This document shows positions 1 to 9,107 of a stretch of 61,592 nucleotides of DNA, in pieces. Made by a program: the position numbers and the translations under genes. The stretch lies in contig CAMCWF010000013.1 in the NCBI GenBank assembly GCA_945882095.1, positions 1 to 61,592 on the forward strand. Direction: 5' to 3'. The notes beneath the pieces are model-generated. The model did not search any database, was not told where the DNA came from, and saw only the letters and a program-made list of their open reading frames with translations. This stretch comes from Chryseobacterium gleum. Lineage in GTDB: Bacteria > Bacteroidota > Bacteroidia > Flavobacteriales_D > Crocinitomicaceae. The first letter of the stretch is position 1. Each line of letters opens with the position of its first letter.

Positions 1-11
1 GGCCCCTTTTT

Positions 12-2042
12 TTATTCACTGATTAGCAAAAACTCTGTCCTTCTGTTTTTAGCCCTGTTCTCATTGTTCGTGTTGGGAACCTTAGGTTTTTTCTCTCCAA
101 ATCCTTCCGAACTCACTCGCTTCGCATCGATGCCGTTTGAAACAATGAAATCCTTTACCGCTTTAGCCCTGTTCTGTGAAAGCAGTAGGTTCTGGTTGTC
201 ATCCCCTAAATCATCCGTGTGTCCATGAATGGAAATCTTCAGGGTCCCATTTTCTTTTAAATAATCCGCAAATCTTGACAAGATGAGTTTAGACTTCTCC
301 GCCAATACATAGGAATCTGTCCCGAAAAGAATGTCATTGATGTTGTAAGATTTTCCCGGTTTCAGTTTTTCAACGCTCATGTTCACCTTCACGGAATTTG
401 ACGAAAGGTTTTCTTTGGTAAGTACCTGGGATGTAAAGGCTGTACCTTCCTTTTTTAGGGTTACCGTAAGCGGCTCTTCCTTTTTCACTTTCACTACCGC
501 CGCATATTTTCCATCTTCTTTGTTCACTTGAATGGTTTGTTTCGTGCCATTCATCCCATTTTCAATTTCAATCTTTGCATCGGTAACCGCTTGTCCTTTT
601 TCATCCTTCAGTTCCCCTTTGATGATCACTACTTCTTTGGGTTGGGCTTTTTCAAATAATTCAAATCCATAAATGTTCCAGTTCCCGTTTTGGTAACTGG
701 AGTAATAAGCCAATTTTCCTTGGGTCGAAACAAACAAACCCAATTCATCGCCAGAGGTATTTATGGGATAGCCAATGTTTTCGGGTTCTGTCCAACCTTT
801 ATCCGTTTTGCGAATGTAAAAAATGTCTAAGCCACCCAATCCGGGACGTGCTTCGCTGGTTTCGGAGACAAAATAAAGGGTTTCTCCATCTTGGTGGAAA
901 AATGGACTTTTGTCTTTGCCCGGGGTATTTACTGCTGTAAAAGGTTTGCCTGCTGTCCATGTGCCATCGTCTTTTCGTTCGGAAAAATAGATGTCATTGT
1001 TTTGAGATCCCGTGCGGAAGGTTGCATAGAACAATAGCTTTCCATCGGCAGACAGTGAGGGTTGAGCTTCCCAACCGTCTTTTGTATTGATGCCCTCTCC
1101 CATGTTTACCAAAGGAGTCCACTGGAAATCATTTCCGCCTTTTCCTGTTCGTTTAAAAGTGGTTGTATACAAATCGCAGTTGAGGTAATTTTGGCTGTAA
1201 ATGGTTTCCTTTTTACAAGCGCAAATGATCATTTCCTTGTTGTCAGCAGAGAGACTGGCTGTTCCATAATTGAAAAAAGTTCCGTCGTTGAAGGGTTTTA
1301 GCATCGGGCTTCCACTGTTGAAATTGTTCTCCTGTGCGGACAGTCGTTCTGAAACTGTAAATTCTTCTATGATGTTGTCTGAAATGTCACCAAGGCTTTT
1401 CCGATTTACCTTACGGGTAAAAAACATCAGGTCATTGTCTGGAGAGATCATTGGAAAGTACTCATCCAATTCAGAGCTGACATTGTCGATTAAAATGGGT
1501 TCGAAGGGGACTGGGTTGTCGGTAAACTTTTTTGAAGCTTCTAATTTGTCGAGGAAGGTTTTTGCAGCTTTCTTTTTTTCATCATGGTCGCTGGAAATCT
1601 TTGTGAAGTCATCCTCTGGAAATTCAACAAAGGATTTCAGGTAGGATATGGCATTTTCACTGTCGCCATTTCCAATCATGATTGAAGCGATGAAATAGAG
1701 GTTGTCGGCGTGAAAAGAATTGCATTTTTTATAAGAGGAGGTGAATAGGATGAATGCTTGTTTTTGGTATTGATTTGCACTGTTTGCTTTCTTTGGGTCT
1801 TTGGATAACTTCGTTGATTGTGCGTATGCTTTTTTAGCCATAAGGTAGGGTAGTTCTGCGTTGTCGGGGTATTTTTCAACCAGCACTTTGAACAACAAGG
1901 CTGCTTTGTCAGGATCCTGCTCATTCTTAAAAGGCTCCATGGCTTTGATTAATTTTTTGTCATCCGTAAGGCAAGGGTCTTTTTGCGATAAAAACTGGAA
2001 TGACAGCAATAGGAGGGAGAGGAGTAAGGTTGACTTTTTCAT
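12..2042 (-). CDS. TPR / PD40 beta-propeller / OmpA envelope protein (PorE-like)
   Basis: A 676-residue exported protein. A signal peptide (MKKSTLLLSLLLLSFQFLSQ) is followed by a TPR-like helical part (about 25-165), WD40/PD40-type beta-propeller blades (about 190-470), a carboxypeptidase-regulatory-like beta sandwich (about 475-565) and a C-terminal OmpA domain (about 570-676). The OmpA domain shows GHTDDLGD and NRAKNRRTEF, the peptidoglycan-binding signature. This order matches PorE of the type IX secretion system, but many Bacteroidota OmpA proteins share it, so PorE itself is not proven. The ATG at 2042 is chosen because it begins the signal peptide and lies 19 bp after the threonine aldolase stop; an upstream in-frame start would overlap that gene. 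It is the last gene of a five-gene minus-strand cluster. Confidence 0.85.
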   Translation of the reverse strand: MKKSTLLLSLLLLSFQFLSQKDPCLTDDKKLIKAMEPFKNEQDPDKAALLFKVLVEKYPDNAELPYLMAKKAYAQSTKLSKDPKKANSANQYQKQAFILFTSSYKKCNSFHADNLYFIASIMIGNGDSENAISYLKSFVEFPEDDFTKISSDHDEKKKAAKTFLDKLEASKKFTDNPVPFEPILIDNVSSELDEYFPMISPDNDLMFFTRKVNRKSLGDISDNIIEEFTVSERLSAQENNFNSGSPMLKPFNDGTFFNYGTASLSADNKEMIICACKKETIYSQNYLNCDLYTTTFKRTGKGGNDFQWTPLVNMGEGINTKDGWEAQPSLSADGKLLFYATFRTGSQNNDIYFSERKDDGTWTAGKPFTAVNTPGKDKSPFFHQDGETLYFVSETSEARPGLGGLDIFYIRKTDKGWTEPENIGYPINTSGDELGLFVSTQGKLAYYSSYQNGNWNIYGFELFEKAQPKEVVIIKGELKDEKGQAVTDAKIEIENGMNGTKQTIQVNKEDGKYAAVVKVKKEEPLTVTLKKEGTAFTSQVLTKENLSSNSVKVNMSVEKLKPGKSYNINDILFGTDSYVLAEKSKLILSRFADYLKENGTLKISIHGHTDDLGDDNQNLLLSQNRAKAVKDFIVSNGIDAKRVSSEGFGEKKPKVPNTNNENRAKNRRTEFLLISE

Positions 2043-2061
2043 ACGGATGGTAATTTTTTCA

Positions 2062-3087
2062 TCAATGGTTTCGAAGGGCTTTAAGGATTTCACAGCATTG
2101 TTCGATGTCAGCTGTATGCACGTCAAGATGGGTAACAAAGCGAATCATTCCTGGACCAAAGGCAATGGCCAATATCCCATTTTCTTTTAAGGTCGCCAAT
2201 ATTTCATCCCTTTCAGATTCCTTCTTGAGGATTGCGACAACGATGTTTGTTTCAACGGGGAGAACGGAATCTACCCATGAAAGGTTTTGCAAAACCGCTT
2301 CAATCATTTTGGCGTGGTCGTGGTCGGTGGATAGGCGTTCGACATGGTTTTCCAAGGCAAACAAGCCTGCTGCAGCGAGCATTCCCGCTTGACGCATACC
2401 GCCGCCAAGGACCTTTCTCACCCTCCTCGCTTTGTGAATAAAGGATTCCGATCCTATAAGTACAGACCCTACAGGAGCCCCTAAGCCTTTTGATAAACAA
2501 ATAGAAATGCTATCAAAATTCTGACCGTATTCACGGCAAGAGATATGGTTAACGCGCAATGCATTAAACACGCGTGCACCATCCAGGTGTAGAGGGATTC
2601 CCAATTCATTGCAAACAGAGCGAATGGCAAGGATTTCTGAATATTCATATACGGCACCGCCTCCTCTGTTGGCTGTATCCTCAATGGAAACAAGTTGGGT
2701 GAGAGGCAAATGGATGTCGTTCGGATTGTTTACGTTTTCTTGGATGTCTGCATGAGAGATTCTTCCTCTGTTGCCTGTTAGCAATCGCACGGAGGCGCCG
2801 CTGTTTACAGCGATTCCACCTCCTTCATACTTGTAAATATGGCTTTCACGGTGACAAATCACCTCAGCGCCAGGTTGTGTATGTACTTTAATGGCAATTT
2901 GGTTGGTTTGTGTACCCGATGCACAGAACATGGCTGCTTCTTTGCCAAAAAGTTCAGCAACATAGTTCTCTAATTGGTTAACAGAGGGGTCTTCACCAAA
3001 AACATCGTCGCCTACTTTTGCTTGCATCATGGCTTCACGCATGGATTGCGTGGGTTGGGTTACGGTGTCGCTTCTTAAATCTATCAT
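2062..3087 (-). CDS. ltaE: Low-specificity L-threonine aldolase
   Basis: A 341-residue PLP enzyme that cleaves L-threonine or L-allo-threonine to glycine and acetaldehyde in the cytoplasm. The N-terminal [12 protein letters not shown] and GDDVFGEDP motifs are typical of the family. His83 sits where the PLP ring is stacked, HLDGAR (167-172) carries the cofactor-binding Asp, and [11 protein letters not shown] carries the PLP lysine, Lys200. Full length for the family. It lies 18 bp after the YwqK-like gene and 19 bp before the OmpA gene, so it is probably cotranscribed with envelope genes, although no functional link is obvious. Confidence 0.93.
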   Translation of the reverse strand: MIDLRSDTVTQPTQSMREAMMQAKVGDDVFGEDPSVNQLENYVAELFGKEAAMFCASGTQTNQIAIKVHTQPGAEVICHRESHIYKYEGGGIAVNSGASVRLLTGNRGRISHADIQENVNNPNDIHLPLTQLVSIEDTANRGGGAVYEYSEILAIRSVCNELGIPLHLDGARVFNALRVNHISCREYGQNFDSISICLSKGLGAPVGSVLIGSESFIHKARRVRKVLGGGMRQAGMLAAAGLFALENHVERLSTDHDHAKMIEAVLQNLSWVDSVLPVETNIVVAILKKESERDEILATLKENGILAIAFGPGMIRFVTHLDVHTADIEQCCEILKALRNH

Positions 3088-3105
3088 GGTATGTGAATGT
3101 GTGTT

Positions 3106-4143
3106 TTAGATGTTCTTGTTTTTCTTGTCCTTCTTCCGTCGTTTCTTCCGTTTCTTCTCTTCTTTTTTATCGCCCTTTATGTTTGTGGGGTCATCATCTT
3201 CTTTCACTTCGGAAGAATTGCTTGTGGTTTTTACCTTATTGATGTCAAAAATCACCTGTTTTTCTCCGTATTCATCCACTCTCATTTCATACTGGCGGAT
3301 CCCTTTTTTATCAAATAAGGTTTGATGAATCAATTTTCCTTTTTCGTCATTTTCAATGTGTTCGCCAATCCGAATGTCTTTTTTAAATTCTCCTTTCATT
3401 ACCAAGGTTCCTAATTCATTAAAATCTGTAAAGACCCCGTTTCGCAACCCAGCTTCGAAGAAAGAAACGGATGCTTCTTTGCCATTTGGGTGGTAGTAGA
3501 CACATTTTCCTTGTTTTTTTCCATCCTTGTAATTAAGAAAGATTTCTGGTCCACCTTCTTGGTTGAACGTTTTGTGTATACCGTTTAACAAACCATCCTT
3601 GTATCCTACGATTTTGTAACATTTTCCACTTGGGTAGTAGGTTCGTTGCAAACCATCGGGAATGTCAAGTTTATAATTGCTAAACATGATCGTGTCTCCA
3701 CTTCGGTTAAATTCCTTGGAAGCGCCATTCAATTTATCCATGGCGTAGTTAACTTCCTTTTGAATCTGACCCGTGCTGTCAAAAAAGACCAATTGGGGAC
3801 CATTTTTGATTCCAATGACATAATCTTGTACGGATTGTATACATCCTGAGGCATAATAGGAAGTATCTCTACCGTCTCTCTTTCCGTTTTTGCAAGTAAT
3901 TTGTTCGATAAGAAATCCACCACGGTTCCAAGTTTGACAAGTTCCCGTAAATGGACTGTAGCCGTCTTTGGCCAAAACATAGGTGTTTATCTCCTCGTCG
4001 AACTGAATTTTATCGAAGCAATTCAAATATACTTTCGGTTGGGCCATTACCTTTTTGTTTCCACAGGGGCTCATGGTTTGGGCGTACGGAAGTGTGAAAA
4101 AGCACAAAAAACATAGCAATATTGAATAGGTTGACTTAACCAT
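3106..4143 (-). CDS. Secreted YwqK/MORN-repeat protein with a basic tail
   Basis: A 345-residue exported protein. The signal peptide is MVKSTYSILLCFLCFFTLPYAQ. A tandem array of about 21-23-residue MORN-like repeats (YYPSGK, YYHPNGKEAS, NGVFTDFNELG patterns) follows, as in proteins labelled YwqK-family antitoxin; that label says little about function here, since the protein is exported and has no toxin neighbour. The last 20 or so residues are almost all Lys, Arg, Glu and Asn. The start at 4143 is chosen because it begins the signal peptide; it overlaps the thioesterase stop by 8 bp, which suggests translational coupling. A longer in-frame start would lie deep in the thioesterase gene. Confidence 0.78.
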   Translation of the reverse strand: MVKSTYSILLCFLCFFTLPYAQTMSPCGNKKVMAQPKVYLNCFDKIQFDEEINTYVLAKDGYSPFTGTCQTWNRGGFLIEQITCKNGKRDGRDTSYYASGCIQSVQDYVIGIKNGPQLVFFDSTGQIQKEVNYAMDKLNGASKEFNRSGDTIMFSNYKLDIPDGLQRTYYPSGKCYKIVGYKDGLLNGIHKTFNQEGGPEIFLNYKDGKKQGKCVYYHPNGKEASVSFFEAGLRNGVFTDFNELGTLVMKGEFKKDIRIGEHIENDEKGKLIHQTLFDKKGIRQYEMRVDEYGEKQVIFDINKVKTTSNSSEVKEDDDPTNIKGDKKEEKKRKKRRKKDKKNKNI

Positions 4144-4537
4144 GTTGGTGTAATTTAGTAAGTTGGATTTTAAAATCTTCAGGTATTTCAATGGTCTCCT
4201 TTGTTAAATTATTGAAACAAACAAGGGTACTTCCACCCAATGTATGCACTTGGTCTAAAACGCGGATCTCGTAACGCAAAGAAAAACTTTTGTTACCGAT
4301 GTTGCTTACGAAGAGGTGTGCTTCGGCAGGATCATAAAGGGTGATGGGTTTAAGGTATTCCACATCATTTTTCACCAATACCACACCTTTGGATTGCCAA
4401 TCCCAATCGGTTCCCATGAGTTTTGTAAAGTAATGAACCCGTGCCATTTCAAAATAGCTTAGGTAAATCACATTGTTTACATGACCAAGCATATCGATGT
4501 CAGAAAACCTAATTTGAATTTTAAAGGGAGGAATCAT
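4136..4537 (-). CDS. Hot-dog fold acyl-CoA thioesterase
   Basis: A 133-residue single hot-dog domain of the 4-hydroxybenzoyl-CoA thioesterase / YbgC type, expected to hydrolyse acyl-CoA thioesters in the cytoplasm. The N-terminus has the diagnostic FSDIDMLGHVNN (11-22), with Asp15 at the catalytic position and the conserved GHVNN. YLSYFEMAR follows as the long helix start. It overlaps the stop of the upstream capD-like gene by 4 bp (ATGA) and the downstream YwqK-like start by 8 bp. The natural substrate is not evident. Confidence 0.88.
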   Translation of the reverse strand: MIPPFKIQIRFSDIDMLGHVNNVIYLSYFEMARVHYFTKLMGTDWDWQSKGVVLVKNDVEYLKPITLYDPAEAHLFVSNIGNKSFSLRYEIRVLDQVHTLGGSTLVCFNNLTKETIEIPEDFKIQLTKLHQHG

Positions 4538-6411
4538 AGGTCAAGTTTTTCAAATTCTGAGTTTTGGCTGATGAATTCAGGGACTATTTTTTTCATTACC
4601 CGGACAAAATCCGTTGCATCCTCATGTTGCAGGCAGCGCAACAGTTCTGTAATATCCATTTCAAAGGAGGGTTCAATCAACCTTGTGTTGGCAATAAGGA
4701 TTTTCGGATGGTGTGTTGCTTGGGTTTGTTCCGTATCTGCCAAAAGCTCTTCGTACAATTTTTCCCCTGGGCGAAGGCCGGTGATTTTAATTTCGATGTC
4801 CTTGTTCAATTCAAGGCCATTTAATAAGATCATTTTTTTAGCCAAGTCGAGGATTTTCACGGATGCTCCCATGTCGAAAACAAAAATCTCTCCCCCTTTC
4901 CCCATGTAGGATGCATCCAGTACCAATTGGCATGCTTCGGGGATGGTCATAAAGTAGCGTGTAATCCTCTCGTCCGTTAATGTAATGGGTCCACCTTGTT
5001 CAATTTGTTTTTGAAAAAGGGGTATTACGGAACCATTGGATCCAAGTACATTTCCAAAACGGGTGGTAATGAAATGGGTTTTACCCAAGGTGTTTTTCCA
5101 CTGTGCGTACATCTCAGCAAGTCTTTTACTTGCTCCCATAATGTTGGTGGGATTTACAGCTTTGTCGGTAGAAATGAGAATGAACTTTTTGACTTCTGCA
5201 TTCAAGGAGGCGTTCACTAAGTTCATGGTTCCTATCACATTCGTTTGAATCGCTTCCTTTGGATTCGCTTCCATAAGCGGAACATGTTTGTAGGCGGCCG
5301 CGTGAAAGACGATCTGTGGTTTGTACTTTGCGAAGGTGTTGGATACATGATTGAGGTCACAGATGTCACCCATAACGAAACGAACATCGGTTGAGAAATC
5401 CAATAATTTTAAAGCTTGTTGCAATTCATACATGGGTGATTCTGCTTGGTCAAATAACACCAAAGTACGCGGGTTGTATTGCAGAATCTCTTGTACCAAA
5501 CCAGCACCAATAGATCCTGCCGCCCCGGAAATAAAAACCGTTGTATTTTCAAAAGAAACTTGCAGAGAATCTTGATTCAACCGGATGCTGTCCCTTCCCA
5601 ATAAATCTTCTATCGGAATTTTAGTGATTTTTTGAGGGGTCAATTCTCCATTGACCCATGTGATTGGGTCTTGAACCCTTTGCACTTTCACTTGGTAGGT
5701 TAGGCATGTATCAATGAGTTTTTGCAAGGATTCTTTATTGGGGTTTCGGATTGCGATGATAACGCGGTTCACTTTTCGAGCGGAGAGGGTTTCAATGATT
5801 TTTGCATTACTGTAAACCGCTACCCCGTCGATTCTGTTTCCAATCAATTTCGGATTGTCCTCTAAAAAACCAACGACCTTTTGGTGGTTTCTCGTATCGT
5901 TCTCGATGGTTTTTTTAGCGATGAGGCCCATGGTTCCTGCACCAAAAATCAGTACATTTTCCTGTTCTTGGTTTGTTTTGATGGATTCTAGGTACAACAA
6001 TTTGATGAGGAACCTACTCCCCAATACAAAGGAAAGCGAAATGATGAATTCCATGACCAGAATGGAGCTGGGAAACAAATAGGTCGTATGAAAAACATAT
6101 GCCCGAAACATACCGACGACTACAAAAAGCAAGGTGCAAGTCGATGTTGCTTTTAAAATGCGCTGAAGGTCTTGGGTAGAGGTGTACCGAACCAATCCTT
6201 TGTGAATACCAAAAAAATAGAATACGAAAAACTTGGTCAGAATGTAAAAAACAAAGGACCCTGAATTTTGGATCCACTCGTTTCGCATGGCTTGTACGTT
6301 CGTATTCAAATCAAATCGAATAAAATATGCCAATGCAAGCGATACAATAGAAATTCCTAAGTCAATGAGAACAATGATCCACCTAGGGGTTCGGGTCTTG
6401 AATTGAATCAT
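4534..6411 (-). CDS. Nucleoside-diphosphate sugar epimerase/dehydratase, CapD/FlaA1/WbpM type
   Basis: A 625-residue inner-membrane enzyme. Four N-terminal transmembrane segments lie within about residues 12-140. A first Rossmann-like domain (VLIFGAGTMG) and a second extended short-chain dehydrogenase domain (FISGAAGSIGAG) follow. The catalytic region STDKAVNPTNIMGASKRLAE has the atypical Thr-Asp-Lys active site of UDP-GlcNAc 4,6-dehydratases instead of the usual Tyr-x3-Lys, and LRPGEKLYEELL is family-typical. It likely makes a modified UDP-sugar for surface polysaccharide or glycoprotein. A TTG six bases further upstream is open, but it lies inside a TACCTTTG promoter box, so the ATG at 6411 is preferred. 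First gene of the 6411-12 cluster. Confidence 0.92.
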   Translation of the reverse strand: MIQFKTRTPRWIIVLIDLGISIVSLALAYFIRFDLNTNVQAMRNEWIQNSGSFVFYILTKFFVFYFFGIHKGLVRYTSTQDLQRILKATSTCTLLFVVVGMFRAYVFHTTYLFPSSILVMEFIISLSFVLGSRFLIKLLYLESIKTNQEQENVLIFGAGTMGLIAKKTIENDTRNHQKVVGFLEDNPKLIGNRIDGVAVYSNAKIIETLSARKVNRVIIAIRNPNKESLQKLIDTCLTYQVKVQRVQDPITWVNGELTPQKITKIPIEDLLGRDSIRLNQDSLQVSFENTTVFISGAAGSIGAGLVQEILQYNPRTLVLFDQAESPMYELQQALKLLDFSTDVRFVMGDICDLNHVSNTFAKYKPQIVFHAAAYKHVPLMEANPKEAIQTNVIGTMNLVNASLNAEVKKFILISTDKAVNPTNIMGASKRLAEMYAQWKNTLGKTHFITTRFGNVLGSNGSVIPLFQKQIEQGGPITLTDERITRYFMTIPEACQLVLDASYMGKGGEIFVFDMGASVKILDLAKKMILLNGLELNKDIEIKITGLRPGEKLYEELLADTEQTQATHHPKILIANTRLIEPSFEMDITELLRCLQHEDATDFVRVMKKIVPEFISQNSEFEKLDL

Positions 6412-6414
6412 GCC

Positions 6415-6422
6415 CAAAGGTA
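6415..6422 (-). promoter_or_regulatory. -7 promoter box TACCTTTG for the capD-like gene
   Basis: The minus strand reads TACCTTTG, a match to the Bacteroidota -7 consensus TAnnTTTG, ending only 3 bases before the ATG. The transcript would be leaderless or nearly so. No clear -33 TTTG was found at the usual distance. The box overlaps the A-tract of the terminator at 6422-6450. Confidence 0.45.
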
Positions 6423-6450
6423 AAAAAAAAGACCGCTCAATGGCGGTCTT
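6422..6450 (-). terminator. Rho-independent terminator after the 6469-6903 gene
   Basis: An 8-bp stem, AAGACCGC (6429-6436) pairing with GCGGTCTT (6443-6450), has a 6-base loop and is followed on the minus strand by a run of T (plus-strand A at 6422-6430). It ends transcription of the small secreted-protein gene before the capD-like gene begins. Confidence 0.8.
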
Positions 6451-6468
6451 CTCAATTTTGAATTCGGG

Positions 6469-6903
6469 TTAGTTTAACCTAACCACTTGTAATTTTGTGT
6501 CTGTCAATTTTTCCTTTAAATACCCATCGTTCATGGAAGAGAAAATCGACAAAGCAGGATGACTGTCACGGTCACATGATCCTGATTTTAATTCTTTCGC
6601 ATCTAGGTTTAATGTGAAATTGTACTCGTAGTTATCGCATGTTCTACAAGCACCATCGTAATAAATGTCTTCTTTCATTTTGATGGCAACGGGTGCATCA
6701 TTGTTGTTCTTAACAGAAAGCAATTCGAAATTCATGATTTCGTGACGTGATGCGTCGTTGCAAGTTACAAGTTGGGAAGAGATTACAACACCACCTTCGT
6801 TGTATAAAATTTTTGGGTTACCTACGTTGGTAGAAGTAATTTTTTGACCAAAAGAAATGGAGCAAAATGTTAATCCGATGGCAAAAGAAAAGAAACGTAT
6901 CAT
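6469..6903 (-). CDS. Small secreted protein, unknown function
   Basis: A 144-residue protein with a clear signal peptide (MIRFFSFAIGLTFCSISFGQ) and a mature part of about 124 residues containing four cysteines (TCND, GACRTCDN, GSCDRD), which could form disulfides outside the cytoplasm. No family recognised. The ATG at 6903 begins the signal peptide; an in-frame start further upstream adds 22 residues that hide it. It is monocistronic by layout, bounded downstream by the terminator at 6422-6450 and divergent from the CYTH gene. Confidence 0.75.
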   Translation of the reverse strand: MIRFFSFAIGLTFCSISFGQKITSTNVGNPKILYNEGGVVISSQLVTCNDASRHEIMNFELLSVKNNNDAPVAIKMKEDIYYDGACRTCDNYEYNFTLNLDAKELKSGSCDRDSHPALSIFSSMNDGYLKEKLTDTKLQVVRLN

Positions 6904-6986
6904 ATCTGTATTTTTGGGTTTTAATAACTTTGTTTCTGACGCAAGGTACGTTAGATTTGTTGCTTTCAACGCTTAAAATTATTGAA

Positions 6987-6994
6987 TATTTTTG
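6987..6994 (+). promoter_or_regulatory. -7 promoter box TATTTTTG for the CYTH gene
   Basis: TATTTTTG matches TAnnTTTG and ends 12 bases before the ATG at 7007. A TTG at 6960-6962 lies 24 bases upstream as a possible -33 element. Confidence 0.4.
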
Positions 6995-7006
6995 ATTTGA
7001 GGAAAA

Positions 7007-7459
7007 ATGTGGGAAATTGAAAGAAAATTTATTGTAGACAAGTTCAAATTAAATTCGGGGCTTTTACAAAATGGGGTAGAAATTCTACAGGGATACGTGT
7101 GGAGTGATCCTGACAAATCTTTGAGAATTCGGATGTATGGAAATTCTGCATTCCTTACCATTAAGTTGGGTGTGACTGCCCTCAAACGTCAAGAGTTTGA
7201 ATACGAAATTCCAAGGTCAGATGCTGATGCCTTGCTGCTTCAGTGCAGTGCTTTTGTTGAAAAAGTCCGGTACGAAATTCCTCTGGGAAAATTTACGTGG
7301 GAAGTAGATGTTTTCAAGGGTGCCAATGAAGGCCTGGTGCTTGCTGAAATTGAACTTACCGAAGAAAATGAGATCTTTGAATTTCCTGAATGGATAGGAG
7401 AGGAGGTAACCCACGACGCGAGGTACCTGAATGCAAACTTGATTAAACCAAGGGTTTAG
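7007..7459 (+). CDS. CYTH domain protein (triphosphatase/adenylate cyclase fold)
   Basis: A 150-residue single-domain protein. The N-terminus MWEIERKF carries the ExExK signature (Glu3, Glu5, Lys7) that binds metal and triphosphate in the CYTH tunnel fold. Basic residues in RIRMYG and TIKLG and acidic residues in the C-terminal half (EVDVF, LAEIEL) complete the pattern. Members hydrolyse inorganic triphosphate or organic triphosphates, and a few make cAMP; the short stand-alone bacterial form suggests a triphosphatase. It converges on the next gene with a 4-bp overlap of the stops. Confidence 0.88.
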   Translation: MWEIERKFIVDKFKLNSGLLQNGVEILQGYVWSDPDKSLRIRMYGNSAFLTIKLGVTALKRQEFEYEIPRSDADALLLQCSAFVEKVRYEIPLGKFTWEVDVFKGANEGLVLAEIELTEENEIFEFPEWIGEEVTHDARYLNANLIKPRV

Positions 7460-7779
7460 TCCTTGTTAATGGGGGTTTTTAAACAATCAATCACCGTGCT
7501 TCCAATTTCAATTTGAAAATAAGTCATAAACTCCTCGATACTTTCTGGTGTTATGATTTTTTCATCATCTTCCGTGACTTGATAGCATTCAAAAGTGCAG
7601 AGTTTTTTAAAGTATTTCTCAAGAACCAAAGCGTCGTCCCAAAATTCATCTTCAATTAAATAAACATTGGGCTCATTAAAATCGATGGACGCGTCTATTT
7701 CTTCGTCTTGGATTCTTGCCCATTCCCAAAACTTTTCTGTTGGTGTAATTCGAATGTATCCCCTGTTGACTATTTTCAT
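7456..7779 (-). CDS. Hypothetical acidic protein
   Basis: A 107-residue soluble, strongly acidic protein with many aromatic residues (FWEWARIQDEE, EDEFWDD). No signal peptide, membrane segment or recognisable family. Its start overlaps the stop of the upstream lipoprotein gene by 4 bp (ATGA), so the two are likely translated from one mRNA. The stop overlaps the converging CYTH gene by 4 bp. Confidence 0.65.
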   Translation of the reverse strand: MKIVNRGYIRITPTEKFWEWARIQDEEIDASIDFNEPNVYLIEDEFWDDALVLEKYFKKLCTFECYQVTEDDEKIITPESIEEFMTYFQIEIGSTVIDCLKTPINKD

Positions 7780-8447
7780 ATGGCTATTTTTACAAAGGTG
7801 AAGGTACCTGATTTCTTATACCAATCACATTTTTTTCCTTTGGCTTGAATGATTTTTAGCATAATACTATCCCTTGGGTGCATTTGTCGTTGGTATGCTT
7901 CCCATTTCTTGTATTCGATTGGCGTCGGGGACGAAATGCTCAAAATTGATTTCTGGTTGATTAGCAGTAAGAGGTTTTCATTGCTTAACCTCATTCGGGT
8001 ATAGAGCGCAACGGACTTTTTATCTTTCCCAAAGTGATCTAACCAGTTGTAAAAGGCTGACTTTTTTGCCAAGCTGTCTTTGAAAAACCATTGACCAAAG
8101 GAGGTAGCAAAGTCACCTTTTTTAAAAGTCCAACGGTCTGCATTTCTATCGATTCCATCGGGATTTTTCTTGTTCTTTGTTAAGGAAAATCGATCCAAAA
8201 AGTGAGGCGTCTCGTCCGGTTCAAAACCCTCAAAAAACAATTGAATGCTGTCCACTTGGAGCCTGCTTAAAAAGCGTTCAGTTGTATCTGAACCTTGAAC
8301 CTTTGGCGCAGTGGATGTTTTCGCTTTGGGACGTAAGGACTCAAAATCTACCTCCTTCTTTTTGTCGTCATTGCAGCTCGTCATTACGACCAAAAAGGTT
8401 GAAATACCCATAAAGAGCCGAAAAGCCTTAATTCTACAATTTTCCAC
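7776..8447 (-). CDS. Putative lipoprotein, unknown function
   Basis: A 223-residue protein with a lipoprotein-type leader: basic start, hydrophobic LFMGISTFLVVM, then the lipobox-like VMTSC, followed by a charged NDDKKK linker. The rest is unrecognised; the segment DRNADRWTFKKGDFATSFGQ looks like part of a folded domain. The GTG at 8447 is kept because it supplies the positive residues of the leader; an ATG at 8411 (MGISTF) would leave a leader with no charge. Translationally coupled to the 107-residue gene that follows. Confidence 0.68.
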   Translation of the reverse strand: MENCRIKAFRLFMGISTFLVVMTSCNDDKKKEVDFESLRPKAKTSTAPKVQGSDTTERFLSRLQVDSIQLFFEGFEPDETPHFLDRFSLTKNKKNPDGIDRNADRWTFKKGDFATSFGQWFFKDSLAKKSAFYNWLDHFGKDKKSVALYTRMRLSNENLLLLINQKSILSISSPTPIEYKKWEAYQRQMHPRDSIMLKIIQAKGKKCDWYKKSGTFTFVKIAI

Positions 8448-8492
8448 AATACAATTTTAACCATAATGTTCAACAGTTTGAGTCCCTTTTGC

Positions 8493-8500
8493 TATTTTTG
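8493..8500 (+). promoter_or_regulatory. -7 promoter box TATTTTTG for the 8515 gene
   Basis: TATTTTTG matches TAnnTTTG and ends 14 bases before the ATG at 8515. A TTTG at 8477-8480 is only 12 bases upstream, too close for a standard -33 element. Confidence 0.4.
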
Positions 8501-8514
8501 TCTAAAATATTCGC

Positions 8515-9060
8515 ATGAAAAATTTGATCATCATTTTTACGCTTTCCACATTGTTGTTTGCATGCGCAACGCAAGTGCCTTACAACAACCAGATTCGAGA
8601 TGAGTTTGCATTGGATTCCGCTGAGAAATTGTCGAAAGTTCAATTTTTTACTTCCCATACCATTGTGATGGATGAAGAATTGAAAAATGAATCCCAAACG
8701 ACGACTACAAACGGTACCTTGATCAACAGCTCGAGTTCCGAAAAAGAATCCATTATCATTCAGGCGGGTACGCCTTGTATTTTTGACGACTATGGTCCAA
8801 AAGGAGAAATCTATGTGAGATTCGAAACAGGAGAAGGAAAAGTATTAAAGTTTTCTTCAAAAAATGAAGCGCAACGCCGGTATTATTTTGATGTAGAATG
8901 GAACCAAGCTGGCGGACCAAAAATCAACTACGGAGGTAAAGTCTTTAAAATAGATGTTTTGCGAGGTAGTCCACGTGCCGCATACTTAAAAGTTGCCAAA
9001 AAGAAACTTCAAAAAATTAAACGCAGAGACCGATACGTCCGCGGATTAAAAGTTAAATAA
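8515..9060 (+). CDS. Putative lipoprotein, unknown function
   Basis: A 181-residue protein with the leader MKNLIIIFTLSTLLFACATQ, in which LLFAC is a good lipobox (Cys17). The mature part has a Thr/Ser-rich stretch (TTTTNGTLINSSSS), a beta-rich middle and a very basic C-terminus (KKKLQKIKRRDRYVRGLKVK). No family recognised. It is followed by a terminator at 9069-9098 and then the large BNR protein gene, which starts 47 bp downstream. Confidence 0.72.
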   Translation: MKNLIIIFTLSTLLFACATQVPYNNQIRDEFALDSAEKLSKVQFFTSHTIVMDEELKNESQTTTTNGTLINSSSSEKESIIIQAGTPCIFDDYGPKGEIYVRFETGEGKVLKFSSKNEAQRRYYFDVEWNQAGGPKINYGGKVFKIDVLRGSPRAAYLKVAKKKLQKIKRRDRYVRGLKVK

Positions 9061-9068
9061 TTAAATTT

Positions 9069-9098
9069 AGGCCATTCGTTAGATTGGCCTTTTTTTTC
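9069..9098 (+). terminator. Rho-independent terminator after the 8515-9060 gene
   Basis: AGGCCA (9069-9074) pairs with TGGCCT (9085-9090) around a 10-base loop and is followed by eight T (9091-9098). It sits 10 bases before the start of the next gene, which has no obvious promoter box of its own, so read-through may feed that gene. Confidence 0.75.
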
Positions 9099-9107
9099 TC
9101 TCATTTT

